From the NCBI RefSeq assembly GCF_026168515.1, contig NZ_CP093443.1, positions 1,364,001-1,428,000 on the forward strand: DNA of 64,000 bases, in the 5' to 3' direction. The notes under the pieces were generated by a model that was not told the DNA's origin, did not search any database, and saw only the letters and a list, made by a program, of their open reading frames with translations. The DNA comes from Brevibacterium spongiae. Lineage in GTDB: Bacteria; Actinomycetota; Actinomycetes; Actinomycetales; Brevibacteriaceae. The position numbers were made by a program, and so were the translations under genes. Positions 17,806 to 27,355 of this stretch are shown here, piece by piece; within the stretch, counting starts at the first letter, position 1; every line of letters starts with the position of its first letter.

Positions 17806-20024
17806 TCCTTCTGCCTTCCTGCGTTGTGCTCGTCCCACTGAGCCTGCAGCTCACGTTCGTGCTTGCGGGCGATGAGACCGGCCGGGGCGAACATCTTCGT
17901 TTCGGTGTAGGGCTCTTCCGATGTCGGCAGCGACCCCTTCTTCACGGCTTCGATGGACTTCCAGACTGCCATGACGACGACCATCGCGACAAGGAGCGCG
18001 AAGACGATCGACAGGGTGCCCTGGACGAAGGTGTTGCGCACGACGGCGCTCATCGCCGCGACGCCCTCGGTGTTGCCCAACGAGGTCTCTCCGGCTGCCA
18101 GCGCGTCCTTGTAGGCGAAGTGCTGAGCCCAGTATCCGAGCTTCGGGTCGGAGGAGAAGATCTTCTGCCACGAGGCGACCATGGTCACCAGCAGGTCCCA
18201 GACGAGTGGGATTCCGGGGATCCACGCCCATTTGGCCAAGCCCATCTTGCACACGATGGCGAAGATGACGGCCAGAGCGATCGCCGCCAGCAGCTGGTTC
18301 GAGATGCCGAACAGCGGGAACAGAGTGTTGATGCCGCCGAGGGGGTCGGTGACACCCATGAGCAGGATCGATCCCCACGCGGCGACCATGATCGCGGTCG
18401 TCAGCCAGGCTCCCGGCGTCCACGAGGGGTCCCGGAAGCGCTTGGAGAAGTTGCCGAGTGCATCGGAGAGCATGAACCGGGCCACACGGGTTCCGGCATC
18501 GATCGTGGTCAGGATGAACAGAGCCTCGAACATCACGGCGAAGTGGTACCAGAACGACATCCAGGCGGGTCCGCCGAAGACGTTGTGGAGGATGTGCGCC
18601 ATGCCCATGGCCAGGGTCGGGGCACCGCCGGTGCGGGAGACGATGCTCTCCTCACCGACGTCCTTGGCCGCCTGATCGAGCACCTCGGGACTCGTCTCGA
18701 CTCCGGACATGCCCAGGGAGTTGTTGATGAAGTCCGAGGCTCCCTGCACGGTTCCGCCGGTGAGCGGTTCGGCGGCGTTCATCGCGAAGTACAGTCCCTT
18801 GTCGAGGCAGATCGCGGCGACAAGAGCCATGATCGCGACGAAGGATTCCATGAGCATTCCGCCGTAGCCGATGAGACGGGCCTGCGTCTCCTTCTCCATG
18901 AGCTTCGGGGTGGTGCCCGACGAGATGAGGGCGTGAAAGCCCGATAACGCCCCGCAGGCGATCGTGATGAAGAGGAACGGGAACAGCGCACCGGCGAATG
19001 CGGGTCCGGCGGTGTTGAAGGCGAACTCGGTGAGAGCCGGCATCTGCACGGTCGGGTTGACGATGAGGATGCCCACGGCCAGCAGCACGATCGTGCCGAT
19101 CTTCATGAACGTCGACAGGTAGTCGCGCGGGGCCAGCAGCACCCACACCGGCAGAACTGCGGCGAGGAAGCCGTAGATCATCAGGCACCAGGCAAGTGTC
19201 ACCTTGTCGAGGTGGAAGACCTCGGACCAGAACGGCGAGTTGTGGACCCAGCCGCCGGCGATGATCGCGATGACGAGCAGGACGATGCCGATGACCGAGG
19301 TCTCGATGACCTTGCCGGGACGCAGGTAGCGCATGTAGATGCCCATGAACACGGCGATCGGGATGGTCATGGCGATGGAGAACACGCCCCACGGGCTTTC
19401 GGCCAGGGCGTTGATGATGACGACGCCGAGGACGGCGATGAGGATGACCATGATGAGGATGATGCCGATGGAGGCGATGATCCCGCCGGTGCGGCCGAGC
19501 TCGTCACGGGTCATCTGTCCCAGGGAGCGGCCGTTGCGGCGCATGGAGAAGAACAGCACCATGTAGTCCTGGACGCCGCCGGCGAGGATGACGCCGAAGA
19601 CGATCCACAGGGTGCCGGGCAGGTAGCCCATCTGTGCGGCGAGGATCGGTCCCACCAGCGGGCCGGCACCGGAAATCGCAGCGAAGTGGTGGCCGAACAG
19701 GACCCGGCGATCGGTCGGCGCGAAGTCGCGGCCGTTGTCGTTGAGCTCCGCCGGGGTGGCTCGCTTCGGGTCGGGACGGCAGATCTTCCACTCGATGAGC
19801 TTCGCGTAGAAGCGGAAGCCGATGAGGTAGCTGCCGACGGCGGCGGCGACGAACCAGCTGGCCGACAGCTCCTCACCTCGTACGAACGCGATCATCGACC
19901 AGCCAGCGCCGGCGATGAGGGCGATGGCCACCCAGAGTATGATCTTCGCCGGCGTCCAGCGTGGCTTTTCGACCACGGCGACCGGCGGAAGGTCGTCCCC
20001 GGTCTTGACGTATTCGACCGACAT
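17802..20024 (-). CDS. cstA: CstA-type carbon starvation transporter (pyruvate/peptide uptake)
   Basis: 740 residues with roughly 16-18 hydrophobic segments, CstA family (E. coli CstA 701, BtsT 716). Motifs include FGHHFAAISGAGPLVGPILAAQMGYLPG and the later GGPAWMSFWYHFAVMFEALFILTTIDAGTRVARF region, typical for the family. Takes up pyruvate and/or peptides during carbon limitation. ATG at 20024 preceded by AAGGAGGAGG. Coupled to ybdD downstream. Upstream, a TATAGT box (20157-20152, minus) is a good -10 candidate, with a partial CRP-like TGTGCAGATCACA close to the start point; the latter does not match the usual spacing of actinobacterial GlxR sites. Confidence 0.93.
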   Translation of the reverse strand: MSVEYVKTGDDLPPVAVVEKPRWTPAKIILWVAIALIAGAGWSMIAFVRGEELSASWFVAAAVGSYLIGFRFYAKLIEWKICRPDPKRATPAELNDNGRDFAPTDRRVLFGHHFAAISGAGPLVGPILAAQMGYLPGTLWIVFGVILAGGVQDYMVLFFSMRRNGRSLGQMTRDELGRTGGIIASIGIILIMVILIAVLGVVIINALAESPWGVFSIAMTIPIAVFMGIYMRYLRPGKVIETSVIGIVLLVIAIIAGGWVHNSPFWSEVFHLDKVTLAWCLMIYGFLAAVLPVWVLLAPRDYLSTFMKIGTIVLLAVGILIVNPTVQMPALTEFAFNTAGPAFAGALFPFLFITIACGALSGFHALISSGTTPKLMEKETQARLIGYGGMLMESFVAIMALVAAICLDKGLYFAMNAAEPLTGGTVQGASDFINNSLGMSGVETSPEVLDQAAKDVGEESIVSRTGGAPTLAMGMAHILHNVFGGPAWMSFWYHFAVMFEALFILTTIDAGTRVARFMLSDALGNFSKRFRDPSWTPGAWLTTAIMVAAWGSILLMGVTDPLGGINTLFPLFGISNQLLAAIALAVIFAIVCKMGLAKWAWIPGIPLVWDLLVTMVASWQKIFSSDPKLGYWAQHFAYKDALAAGETSLGNTEGVAAMSAVVRNTFVQGTLSIVFALLVAMVVVMAVWKSIEAVKKGSLPTSEEPYTETKMFAPAGLIARKHERELQAQWDEHNAGRQKE

Positions 20025-20332
20025 GGTCCTCCTCCTTGAGAGATGTCTGCGCATCATTGAGTTGTCTGCATGATCGTTCTCCTGCCGCCACCGTCCGGTT
20101 ATTGACCGAGAGATGTGAGGCACCTTGAGAAATCATGTGATCTGCACAGTCACTATACCGTTGGTCTGCGCCGTTGAGTGCCATCGGTCACGTTGCGAAT
20201 CGGCGGTGCCGCACCGTGTGGACCCATCGTGTGGGCGGGTCATGTGCCATGGCAGGTCCCGTTGCGGCACGCACGCCGAGGGACGGCCACCACGATTCCG
20301 GCCGCTGCGGGCGAAGGTGGCATCATGGGATT
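20025..20332. other. cstA-trpS divergent intergenic region
   Basis: 308 nt between divergent cstA and trpS. Contains the likely cstA -10 box TATAGT (20152-20157 on the other strand), giving a leader of about 120 nt, and a CATCAT box at 20321-20326, 6 nt before the trpS ATG. No reading frame with convincing codon use. Confidence 0.5.
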
Positions 20333-21331
20333 ATGACGAACTCTTCACAGCCGCGCACGGTTTCCGGTATCCAAGCCACGTCCGATTCTCTCCATCTCGG
20401 CAACTACATCGGAGCCCTGCAGCAGTTCGTGACACACCAGGAGTCGCACGACGCCTTCTACTTCATCGCGAATATGCACGCGATCACCGTCGAGCAGGAT
20501 CCGGCCGATCTGCGGGAGCGGACGCTGCGCACCGCCGCCCAGTTCATCGCTGCCGGCATCGATCCGGAGAAGTCGACGATCTTCGTCCAATCCCAGGTGC
20601 CGGCCCACCCGCAGCTGTCCTGGGTGCTCGAATGCACCACCTCGATGGGCGAGGCGACGAGGATGACCCAGTTCAAGGACAAATCGACGAAGCAGCAGCA
20701 CGTGTCCTTGGGTCTGCTCACCTATCCGGCGCTCATGGCCGCCGACATCCTCCTCTACAACCCGCAGCTCGTGCCCGTCGGCGAAGACCAGCGGCAGCAC
20801 CTCGAGCTGACCCGCAACCTCGCCGAACGCTTCAACTACCGGTTCGGTGAGACGTTCACCGTCCCCGAGGCGCAGATCCTCAAGGCGACCGCGAAGATCT
20901 TTGATCTGCAGAACCCGGGCGCGAAGATGTCGAAGTCCCAGCCGAGCCCGCAGGGCCGCATCGACATCCTCGACGATGCGAAGTCGCTGACGAAGAAGAT
21001 CAAGTCCGCGGTGACCGATGACGGCACGCAGATCGCCTTCGACCCGGAGAACAAGCCCGGCGTCTCGAATCTGCTGACCATCTACTCCTCCCTGACCTCC
21101 CGCCCGGTCGACGACATCGTCGCCGACTACGAGGGCAAGATGTACGGACACCTCAAGGTCGACCTCGCCGAGGTGGCCGTGGAGAAGCTCACGCCGGTGC
21201 GGGAGCGCACGCTCGAGCTCCTCGAGGACCGGGCCCAGCTGCAGTCCATCCTCGATCGCGGGGCGGAGAAGGCCAGCGTGATCGCCGAGGCGACCCTGCG
21301 CGAGGTCTATGACAAGATCGGATTCATCTGA
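20333..21331 (+). CDS. trpS: Tryptophan--tRNA ligase
   Basis: 332 residues, class Ic aminoacyl-tRNA synthetase. HIGH-type motif HLGN (21-24) and KMSKS (198-202) are intact; GEDQRQHLELTRNLA and DILLYNPQLVPVG are typical TrpRS segments. Charges tRNA-Trp. Start at 20333 because the family begins at this MTNSSQPRTVSGIQ; the frame is open further upstream. The next gene starts 3 nt after the stop. Confidence 0.97.
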   Translation: MTNSSQPRTVSGIQATSDSLHLGNYIGALQQFVTHQESHDAFYFIANMHAITVEQDPADLRERTLRTAAQFIAAGIDPEKSTIFVQSQVPAHPQLSWVLECTTSMGEATRMTQFKDKSTKQQHVSLGLLTYPALMAADILLYNPQLVPVGEDQRQHLELTRNLAERFNYRFGETFTVPEAQILKATAKIFDLQNPGAKMSKSQPSPQGRIDILDDAKSLTKKIKSAVTDDGTQIAFDPENKPGVSNLLTIYSSLTSRPVDDIVADYEGKMYGHLKVDLAEVAVEKLTPVRERTLELLEDRAQLQSILDRGAEKASVIAEATLREVYDKIGFI

Positions 21332-21333
21332 TC

Positions 21334-22383
21334 GTGGCGAAGAAGAAGCCCGAGGAGGGCCCGCTCAATCTCACCCCGGACATGCTCCATACCGCTGCGC
21401 GGGTGGAGGATCGTTTCAACGAGTGGATCCAGAACCGGGCCACCGATCACAGCTATCAGCGGACCGTCATCGCCTACGACACCTACGGCGGCACCGGATG
21501 GGTGCGGGTGCTCGGACGCCTCGTGCTCACCCCCAACGGGCAGCCGGCGGCGGACGTCCATGCCAGCATCCGCGGCTGGAAGTCCTTCGTCAACGTGCCC
21601 CTGCCCAATGACACTGCATGGGTGCGGGTCAACGACGAAGAGCATATGGTCACCTCCGACCGAGGCGGCATCATCGACACCGTCATCCCCGGCGACTTCG
21701 AGCCGGGGGAGACGGAGATCGAACTGTGGACCGATGGATCCCTCGTCGACTCTGCGGCTGTGCGGATCATCGGCGAAGACTCGACCTTCGGCATCATCTC
21801 CGATATCGACGACACGGTCATGGTCACCTCGTTGCCCAGGCCGTTCCTCGCCGCCTGGAACACCTTCGTGCTCAGCGAGCATGCGCGCTCGCCGGTGGCG
21901 GGCATGGCGGTCCTCTACGACCGGATCACGTTCATGCGCCCGGCGACTCCGATGATCTATCTGTCCACGGGCGCCTGGAATTCGGCGCTGACGATCAAAC
22001 GCTTCCTCTCCCGCAACCTGTATCCGATGGGCCCGCTGCTGCTCACGGACTGGGGGCCGACGACGACACGGGTCTTCCGGTCGGGCAAGGAGCATAAGCG
22101 CAATACGCTCGAGCGTCTGTCGCGAGAGTTCCCGTGGATGAAATGGCTGCTCATCGGTGATGACGGGCAGAAGGATGAAGAGGTCTACGGCGAGTTCGTG
22201 GAGAACCATCCGCAGAACGTCGCCGCGGTGGCCATCCGACAGCTGACCGTCGGCGAGGCTGTGTGGGCCGGCGGACGGTCGAAACGGCACGGTCGCGGCC
22301 AAGGAGTGCCGTGGATCTACGCTCCCGACGGTGCTGGGCTGGCTTCCCGCCTGACCGAACGCGGAATCATCTCCACCATCTGA
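21334..22383 (+). CDS. APP1-type phosphatidate phosphatase domain protein (DUF2183)
   Basis: 349 residues. The C-terminal two-thirds is the APP1 catalytic domain of the HAD-like phosphatases: DIDDT (157-161) is the DxDxT nucleophile motif, IYLSTGAWN and LLLTDWGP follow, and LIGDDGQKDEEVYGEF is the acidic metal motif. In yeast App1 the domain dephosphorylates phosphatidate; bacterial substrates are not established. The N-terminal ~150 residues look beta-rich. GTG start 3 nt after trpS, so co-transcribed. Confidence 0.85.
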   Translation: MAKKKPEEGPLNLTPDMLHTAARVEDRFNEWIQNRATDHSYQRTVIAYDTYGGTGWVRVLGRLVLTPNGQPAADVHASIRGWKSFVNVPLPNDTAWVRVNDEEHMVTSDRGGIIDTVIPGDFEPGETEIELWTDGSLVDSAAVRIIGEDSTFGIISDIDDTVMVTSLPRPFLAAWNTFVLSEHARSPVAGMAVLYDRITFMRPATPMIYLSTGAWNSALTIKRFLSRNLYPMGPLLLTDWGPTTTRVFRSGKEHKRNTLERLSREFPWMKWLLIGDDGQKDEEVYGEFVENHPQNVAAVAIRQLTVGEAVWAGGRSKRHGRGQGVPWIYAPDGAGLASRLTERGIISTI

Positions 22384-22396
22384 CCGGACCCTCACC

Positions 22397-22454
22397 ACTA
22401 CCTGACGGCGCCCCAGCAACCAGGCGCAAGGTTGCTGGGGCGCCGTCACGTAGC
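22397..22454. terminator. Repeated palindromic terminator, copy 2
   Basis: Left arm of 25 nt identical to copy 1 (22397-22421), an 8-nt loop AGGCGCAA, right arm 22430-22454 with one internal mismatch (CACGTA instead of CAGGTA) and a changed last base. Between the convergent APP1-type and nitronate monooxygenase genes. Confidence 0.85.
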
Positions 22455-22479
22455 AATTGAGGTGAAGTGGTTTTGAGGG

Positions 22480-23451
22480 TCAGCCGAGTCGGCCCTTGAG
22501 CTCCTGCTTCGCGGCTTCGAACTGGGCTGTGAAGCTCGCGACGAGTTCGGCCGTCGTCTGCTGGACGCCGAGGGCGCCGATGCCCTGACCTGAGCCCCAG
22601 ATGTCGCGCCAGGCCTTCGAATCAGAATCCGGGTCCGAACCGAAGTCCATCTTCGAGGGGTCCGCGTCGGGCAGATTGTCCGGATCCAGGCCCGAGGCGG
22701 TGATGGACCCGCGCAGGTAGTTGCCCTTGACACCGGTGAAGTAGTTCGAATACACGACGTCGTCGGCGGCGGAGTCGACGACCATCTGACGGTAGTCGTC
22801 GACGACGTTGGCCTCGGGCGTGGAGAGGAACGCGGAACCGACATAGGCGAAGTCCGCTCCGGCGGCCAGGGCGGCCAGGATCGAACGGCCGTGGGCGATC
22901 GCGCCCGAGAGCAGGACCGGTCCGTCGAACCAGGAGCGGATCTCCTGGACCAGCGCGAAGGGTGAGAGCGCACCCGCGTGGCCGCCGGCTCCGGCTGCCA
23001 CGGCGATGACGCCGTCGGCGCCCTTCTCCACGGCCTTGCGTGCGAACCGATTGTTGATGACGTCGTGGAGGACGATGCCGCCGTAGGAGTGGACGGCTTC
23101 GTTGACTTCCTCACGCGCGCCCAGCGAGGTGATGACGATGGGCACCTGGTGGCGGACCACCTCGGCGAGGTCGGCCTCGATGCGGTTGTTCGAGCGGTGG
23201 ACGATGAGGTTGACCGCGAACGGGGCAGCCGGGGTCTCCGGGTTCGCCTCGGTGAAGGCCGCATTCGATTCGCTGATCTCATCGAGCCAATCGGTCAGCT
23301 GTGACGCGGGCCGCGCGTTGAGGCTGGGGAAGGAACCGACGATTCCGGACTGGCACTGGGCCTTGACGAGTTCGGGTCCCGAAGCGATGAACATCGGGGA
23401 ACCGACCACGGGCAGGCGCAGCTGGGAACGCAGGTCAGTGAATGAGGTCAT
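22480..23451 (-). CDS. Nitronate monooxygenase family flavoprotein
   Basis: 323 residues, FMN-dependent TIM-barrel of the 2-nitropropane dioxygenase/nitronate monooxygenase family, which oxidises nitronates to carbonyl compounds plus nitrite. Characteristic: LPVVGSPMFIASGPELVKAQ at the N terminus, GADGVIAVAAGAGGHAG phosphate-binding segment and AALAAGADFAYVGSAFLST. Start at 23451 (MTSFTDL) preceded by AGGAAG; an ATG 9 codons upstream is possible. True substrate may be another oxidisable acid or enoyl compound. Monocistronic. Confidence 0.85.
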   Translation of the reverse strand: MTSFTDLRSQLRLPVVGSPMFIASGPELVKAQCQSGIVGSFPSLNARPASQLTDWLDEISESNAAFTEANPETPAAPFAVNLIVHRSNNRIEADLAEVVRHQVPIVITSLGAREEVNEAVHSYGGIVLHDVINNRFARKAVEKGADGVIAVAAGAGGHAGALSPFALVQEIRSWFDGPVLLSGAIAHGRSILAALAAGADFAYVGSAFLSTPEANVVDDYRQMVVDSAADDVVYSNYFTGVKGNYLRGSITASGLDPDNLPDADPSKMDFGSDPDSDSKAWRDIWGSGQGIGALGVQQTTAELVASFTAQFEAAKQELKGRLG

Positions 23452-23578
23452 GGAGCTTCCTGATGAGATTGAATGCATGCTCTCACTCTAACCGAACGAT
23501 TGTTAAATGCGATATGGGACACATCCGATTCCCCTCGATGGGAAGAGTCGCCGTTTCTCGGCCGTGTACGCAGTCGGC

Positions 23579-23637
23579 GAGGGCGCAGACTGCGGAGACG
23601 ACGAAGGCGCAGACCCCGAGGAGGAGTCTGCGCCCTC
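23579..23637 (-). terminator. Hairpin with two alternative left arms after the enoyl-CoA hydratase gene
   Basis: GGCGCAGAC at 23606-23614 pairs with GTCTGCGCC at 23626-23634 (terminator-like stem). A second, longer copy of the left arm, GAGGGCGCAGACT (23579-23591), is a perfect complement of AGTCTGCGCCCTC (23625-23637). The two pairings are mutually exclusive. Lies 41 nt beyond the hydratase stop. Confidence 0.65.
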
Positions 23638-23677
23638 GTGCGGCGCGGCCGGTGAAGCCCGTGCGCCCCTGCGACGC

Positions 23678-24454
23678 TCAGGAGTCCGTGAAGTTCGGGT
23701 CCCGCTTCTCGACGAACGCGGCCATGCCCTCGGACTGGTCGTTCGTGGCCAGGGAGGAGTGGAAGAGGCGACGCTCATAGCGCAGTCCCTGCTCCAGGGT
23801 CGTCTCGAACGCGGTGTTCACCGCTTCCTTGACCATCGCCGAGGCGACCCTCGACTTCGACGCGATCGTCTGCGCGATCTCGTTGGCAGTGTTGAGAAGC
23901 TCGTCGGGCTCGACGACGCGGGCGACGAGACCGGAGCGTTCGGCCTCCTCGGCGTCCATCATCCGACCGGTCAGGCACATGTCCATCGACTTCGCCTTGC
24001 CGATCGCACGGGTCAGACGCTGCGATCCGCCCATGCCCGGCAGCACGCCGAGGTTGATCTCGGGCTGGCCGAACTTCGCCTTCGTCGAGGCGATGAGGAT
24101 GTCGCCCATCATCGCCAGTTCGCAGCCGCCGCCGAGGGCGAAGCCGTTCACCGCGGTGATGACCGGCTTGCGGACGTCGGTCAGTCGGGTCCAACCGGCG
24201 AACCAGTCGGCCTTGAAGGCGGTGGCGAAGTCGAGGCTCGACATCTCCTTGATGTCGGCACCGGCGGCGAAGGCCTTACCGCTGCCGGTGATGATGATCG
24301 CCTTGACGGCGTCGTCGGCATCGAACGCGGCAGCCGCCTCGGTGATGTCGGTGAGCACCTGCATGTTGAGCGCGTTGAGCGCCTTGGGGCGGTTGATCGT
24401 GATCGTGGCGACGCCGTCGGAGACGTCGGTGAGGATGGTTTCGAAGTCGGTCAT
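23678..24454 (-). CDS. Enoyl-CoA hydratase
   Basis: 258 residues, crotonase superfamily, usual length for a hydratase. Oxyanion-hole residues lie in AGADIKEM and [16 protein letters not shown]; the catalytic Glu pair is in GGGCELA and [14 protein letters not shown]. In this operon it would hydrate methacrylyl-CoA to 3-hydroxyisobutyryl-CoA, between the dehydrogenase and the hydrolase. The ATG overlaps the stop of the hydrolase gene by 4 nt. Could also serve other short enoyl-CoAs. Confidence 0.92.
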   Translation of the reverse strand: MTDFETILTDVSDGVATITINRPKALNALNMQVLTDITEAAAAFDADDAVKAIIITGSGKAFAAGADIKEMSSLDFATAFKADWFAGWTRLTDVRKPVITAVNGFALGGGCELAMMGDILIASTKAKFGQPEINLGVLPGMGGSQRLTRAIGKAKSMDMCLTGRMMDAEEAERSGLVARVVEPDELLNTANEIAQTIASKSRVASAMVKEAVNTAFETTLEQGLRYERRLFHSSLATNDQSEGMAAFVEKRDPNFTDS

Positions 24455-25506
24455 GAGAACACCTTCTCTGCGTGATCGGTGGTGAGGATGGATTGAACCT
24501 GTTCGTCGCTGACCTCGGCCAGAGTCGCTGGGTTCCACTTCGGATTGCGGTCCTTGTCGATGACCTGGGCGCGGATGCCTTCCTTGAGGTCCGGCAGCTC
24601 CGTGAGCGTGACCGCGACCCGGTAGTCCTGTTCGAGGACGTCGGCCAAGGTCATCGTCGCAGCGTTGCGGACCGCGGCCAGGGTCACCTTCACCGAGGTG
24701 GGGGCCTTGGTGCCGATGAGCTCCGCAGTGGCCTGAGCCTCGGGGTTCTCATGCGCGGCCAGTGCCGCGACGATGGCCTCGGCGTCATCGCCGGCGTAGC
24801 ATTCGTCGATCCAGTCCGCCGCCTCGGCGAGTTCGTTCTCCGGGGCCTTGGCCGCGTACTTGCCGATGACGGTGTCGAGGTCCTCACCGGAGGTCAGATC
24901 GGCGATGAGGTCGGGGATCTGCGTATCGGGAACGAAGTGGTCGGCCAGTCCCAGGGCGATCGCGGCACCGGCGCCGACGGGCTGTCCGGTGAGTGCGAGA
25001 TGGGTGCCGAGTTCTCCCGGACCATTGGCCAGAAGATGCGTGCCGCCGACGTCGGGGAAGAGCCCGATCCCGGTCTCGGGCATTCCGACCTTCGTCGAAT
25101 CGGTGACGATGCGGTGCGATCCGTGACCGGAGATGCCGACTCCGCCGCCCATCGTGATGCCGTTCATGATGACGACATAGGGCTTGGGGAATTCGGAGAT
25201 CGCGAAGTTCATCTTGTATTCGCGGTTCCAGAACTTCGCGTTCTCGTCGCTGCCGGCCACGATGTCGTTGTACACGGCCTTGATGTCTCCGCCGGCGCAC
25301 AGACCGCGTTCGCCGCGTCCGGTGACGAGGACGAGGGAGACCGCGTCGTCATCGCGCCATGCGTTGAGGGCCTCGTCGATGCGTGCGACCATGTCCTGGC
25401 TGAGCGCATTGATCAGCTTCGGCCGGTTGAGGTCGATGCGGCCCACCCCGTTGGAGACCGAGGTGACGACGGACTCGTCCGCCGCCGCTGTCGAAGGTTC
25501 TGTCAT
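24451..25506 (-). CDS. 3-hydroxyisobutyryl-CoA hydrolase
   Basis: 351 residues, crotonase superfamily, HIBCH branch, which is longer than hydratases. Typical are [71 protein letters not shown] and the C-terminal [19 protein letters not shown]. Splits 3-hydroxyisobutyryl-CoA to 3-hydroxyisobutyrate and CoA in valine degradation. Start 1 nt after the dehydrogenase stop; coupled to the hydratase gene by ATGA. Confidence 0.92.
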   Translation of the reverse strand: MTEPSTAAADESVVTSVSNGVGRIDLNRPKLINALSQDMVARIDEALNAWRDDDAVSLVLVTGRGERGLCAGGDIKAVYNDIVAGSDENAKFWNREYKMNFAISEFPKPYVVIMNGITMGGGVGISGHGSHRIVTDSTKVGMPETGIGLFPDVGGTHLLANGPGELGTHLALTGQPVGAGAAIALGLADHFVPDTQIPDLIADLTSGEDLDTVIGKYAAKAPENELAEAADWIDECYAGDDAEAIVAALAAHENPEAQATAELIGTKAPTSVKVTLAAVRNAATMTLADVLEQDYRVAVTLTELPDLKEGIRAQVIDKDRNPKWNPATLAEVSDEQVQSILTTDHAEKVFS

Positions 25507-25507
25507 A

Positions 25508-26674
25508 TCAGCCCACTCCTGTGCTCTTGCGCGAGATGATCACGCGCATGATTTCGTTGGTGCCTTCCAGAATCTGGTGGACGCGCAGGTCACGGACCAG
25601 CTTCTCAATTCCATACTCTGTCAGATAGCCGTAGCCGCCGTGCAGCTGGAGTGCCCGGTTGGCGATGTCGAAGCCGGTGTCGGTGGCCTTGAGCTTGGCC
25701 ATCGCGGACAGGAGCGAGGTGTTGGCATCCCCGGAATCGTAGGCGTTCGCGGCACGCCACAGGAGGGAGCGGGCGCCCTCCAGATCGGCCTGCATCTGAG
25801 CGACTTCGAAGCGCAGCGCCTGGAAACCGGAGAGCTCGGTGCCGAAGGCCTGACGCTCACCCATATAGGCGATCGCCTTCTCCAGAGCGGCCTGACCGCC
25901 GCCGAGCGAGCACGCACCGATATTGAGACGTCCGCCGTCGAGTCCGGACATCGCGATCTTGAAGCCCTGACCGGGTGCACCGAGCATGTTCTCCTTGGGA
26001 ACGCGCACGTTCTCCATGATCACCTGGCGGGTCGGCTGGGCACGCCAGCCCATCTTCTGCTCATTGGGGCCGAAGCTCAGACCCTCCATGCCCTTTTCGA
26101 GGATGAACGCGGAGATTCCCCGCGCGCCGTCCTGACCGGTGCGGGCCATGACGAGATAGGTCTCGGAAGTCCCGGCCCCGGAGATGAACTGTTTGACGCC
26201 GTTGAGGACGTAGGCGTCACCGTCTTCGCGGGCAGAGGTGCGCAGCGCTGCGGCATCGGAGCCGGCATTGGGCTCGGTCAGGCAGTAGCTGCCCAGGTGG
26301 TCCATGGCGACGAGCGAAGAGAGGTATCTTGCCTTCTGCTCGTCATTGCCGAACTGGTCGATCATCCACGCGACCATATTGTGGATGGAGATGTAGGCAG
26401 CCACCGAGGGACATCCGGTCGACATCGCTTCGAAGATCAGCGCTGCGTCTATGCGCCCCATTCCGGTTCCGCCGGCTTCCTCGCTGACGTAGATGCCGCC
26501 CATCCCGAGTTCAGCCGACTTCTTGATGACGTCGACGGGGAAGAAATGCTCGGCGTCCCATTCGAGGGCGTGCGGAGCGATCTCCGTGTCGGCGAATTCG
26601 CGGACCATCCCGGAGATGGTCTGCTGTTCGTCGGTGAGACCGAAGGGAAGTGCAGCGGCTGTACTGCGTGACAT
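25508..26674 (-). CDS. Acyl-CoA dehydrogenase (probable isobutyryl-CoA dehydrogenase)
   Basis: 388 residues, FAD-dependent acyl-CoA dehydrogenase. Signature regions YCLTEPNAGSDAAALRT and LQLHGGYGYLTEYGIEKLVRDLRVHQILEGTNEIMR are complete; the catalytic Glu of short-chain members falls in the EGTNE segment. Operon with HIBCH and a hydratase makes isobutyryl-CoA the likely substrate (valine pathway), although 2-methylbutyryl-CoA is possible. ATG at 26674 has GGAGG 5 nt upstream. Confidence 0.9.
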   Translation of the reverse strand: MSRSTAAALPFGLTDEQQTISGMVREFADTEIAPHALEWDAEHFFPVDVIKKSAELGMGGIYVSEEAGGTGMGRIDAALIFEAMSTGCPSVAAYISIHNMVAWMIDQFGNDEQKARYLSSLVAMDHLGSYCLTEPNAGSDAAALRTSAREDGDAYVLNGVKQFISGAGTSETYLVMARTGQDGARGISAFILEKGMEGLSFGPNEQKMGWRAQPTRQVIMENVRVPKENMLGAPGQGFKIAMSGLDGGRLNIGACSLGGGQAALEKAIAYMGERQAFGTELSGFQALRFEVAQMQADLEGARSLLWRAANAYDSGDANTSLLSAMAKLKATDTGFDIANRALQLHGGYGYLTEYGIEKLVRDLRVHQILEGTNEIMRVIISRKSTGVG

Positions 26675-26720
26675 GATTCCTCCAAAGATCGGACACCTTG
26701 ATGGTGATGGACACCACGAT

Positions 26721-26741
26721 ACGTCCAAATTACTTGGACGT
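26721..26741. promoter_or_regulatory. Operator-like inverted repeat upstream of the valine operon
   Basis: ACGTCCAA and TTGGACGT, perfect 8-bp arms separated by ATTAC, 47 nt upstream of the dehydrogenase start and followed by an overlapping extra half-site (GTCCAACTAA). Size and symmetry suit a MarR or TetR dimer; a MarR-family gene ends 65 nt away. A second smaller repeat GGTG/CACC sits at 26703-26715. Confidence 0.55.
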
Positions 26742-26805
26742 CCAACTAATTTCGCCGAGGCGGCCCAGCGCAGAATCTGACAATGGCAGTGGGTGCGGTG
26801 GCCGC

Positions 26806-27321
26806 TCAGCCCCTGTTTTCGAGTCCGGAACGCAGGCTCTTGAGGTGGGGGAGGAGGGAGTCGAGGTCGATCCCTGAGAAGTCGGGTGAGGCGAAGACCT
26901 CGGAGTTCAGCGCTGTGGTCGCCTGAGCGGCGAGGTCCCGCCCTGCGTCGGTGAGGTCGACGAGAGTCGTGCGACGATCATCCGGATGGCTGCGCCGGGC
27001 AACGAGGCCGGCCTTCTCGAGGCGGTCGACGGAGTTCGTCGTCGAGGTCGCATGCACTTGCATGCGAGCAGAGATCTTCGACATCGGCAGAGTCCCGGCC
27101 CGTGTGAAGGACAGGAGGGCGAGGACCTCGTAGCGGGAGAAGGTGAGGGCGAAGGGCCGCAGCGCGGCATCGACGCGAGCCAGAAACAGCTGGTGGATCC
27201 TCATCACCGAGATCACGGTGGTCATGCCGTCGGCGGCATCGTCCCACCCGTGGGCCAGCCATTGCCGACGGGACTCGTCGATCGGGTCGAGTCTGCTGCC
27301 TGTATTCTTTTCTGCCGCCAT
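26806..27321 (-). CDS. MarR-family transcriptional regulator
   Basis: 171 residues with a central winged helix-turn-helix: ALTFSRYEVLALLSFTRAGTLPMSKISARMQVHATSTTNSV then the wing region RSHPDDRRTTLVDLTDAGRDL. MarR proteins are dimeric ligand-responsive repressors. Lies directly upstream of and in the same direction as the valine operon, with an inverted-repeat operator between. A TACACT box (27334-27329, minus) ends 7 nt before the ATG, which has no ribosome binding site, so leaderless initiation at MAAEKNTG is likely. Confidence 0.9.
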   Translation of the reverse strand: MAAEKNTGSRLDPIDESRRQWLAHGWDDAADGMTTVISVMRIHQLFLARVDAALRPFALTFSRYEVLALLSFTRAGTLPMSKISARMQVHATSTTNSVDRLEKAGLVARRSHPDDRRTTLVDLTDAGRDLAAQATTALNSEVFASPDFSGIDLDSLLPHLKSLRSGLENRG

Positions 27322-27355
27322 TGTCGACAGTGTAGTGAAATGAGAGGATGGACGC

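Noticed and set aside
20137..20149. CRP/GlxR site in front of cstA
   Set aside because: TGTGCAGATCACA has the right half-sites but the spacing is 3 nt shorter than the usual TGTGA-N6-TCACA, so I do not list it as a site.
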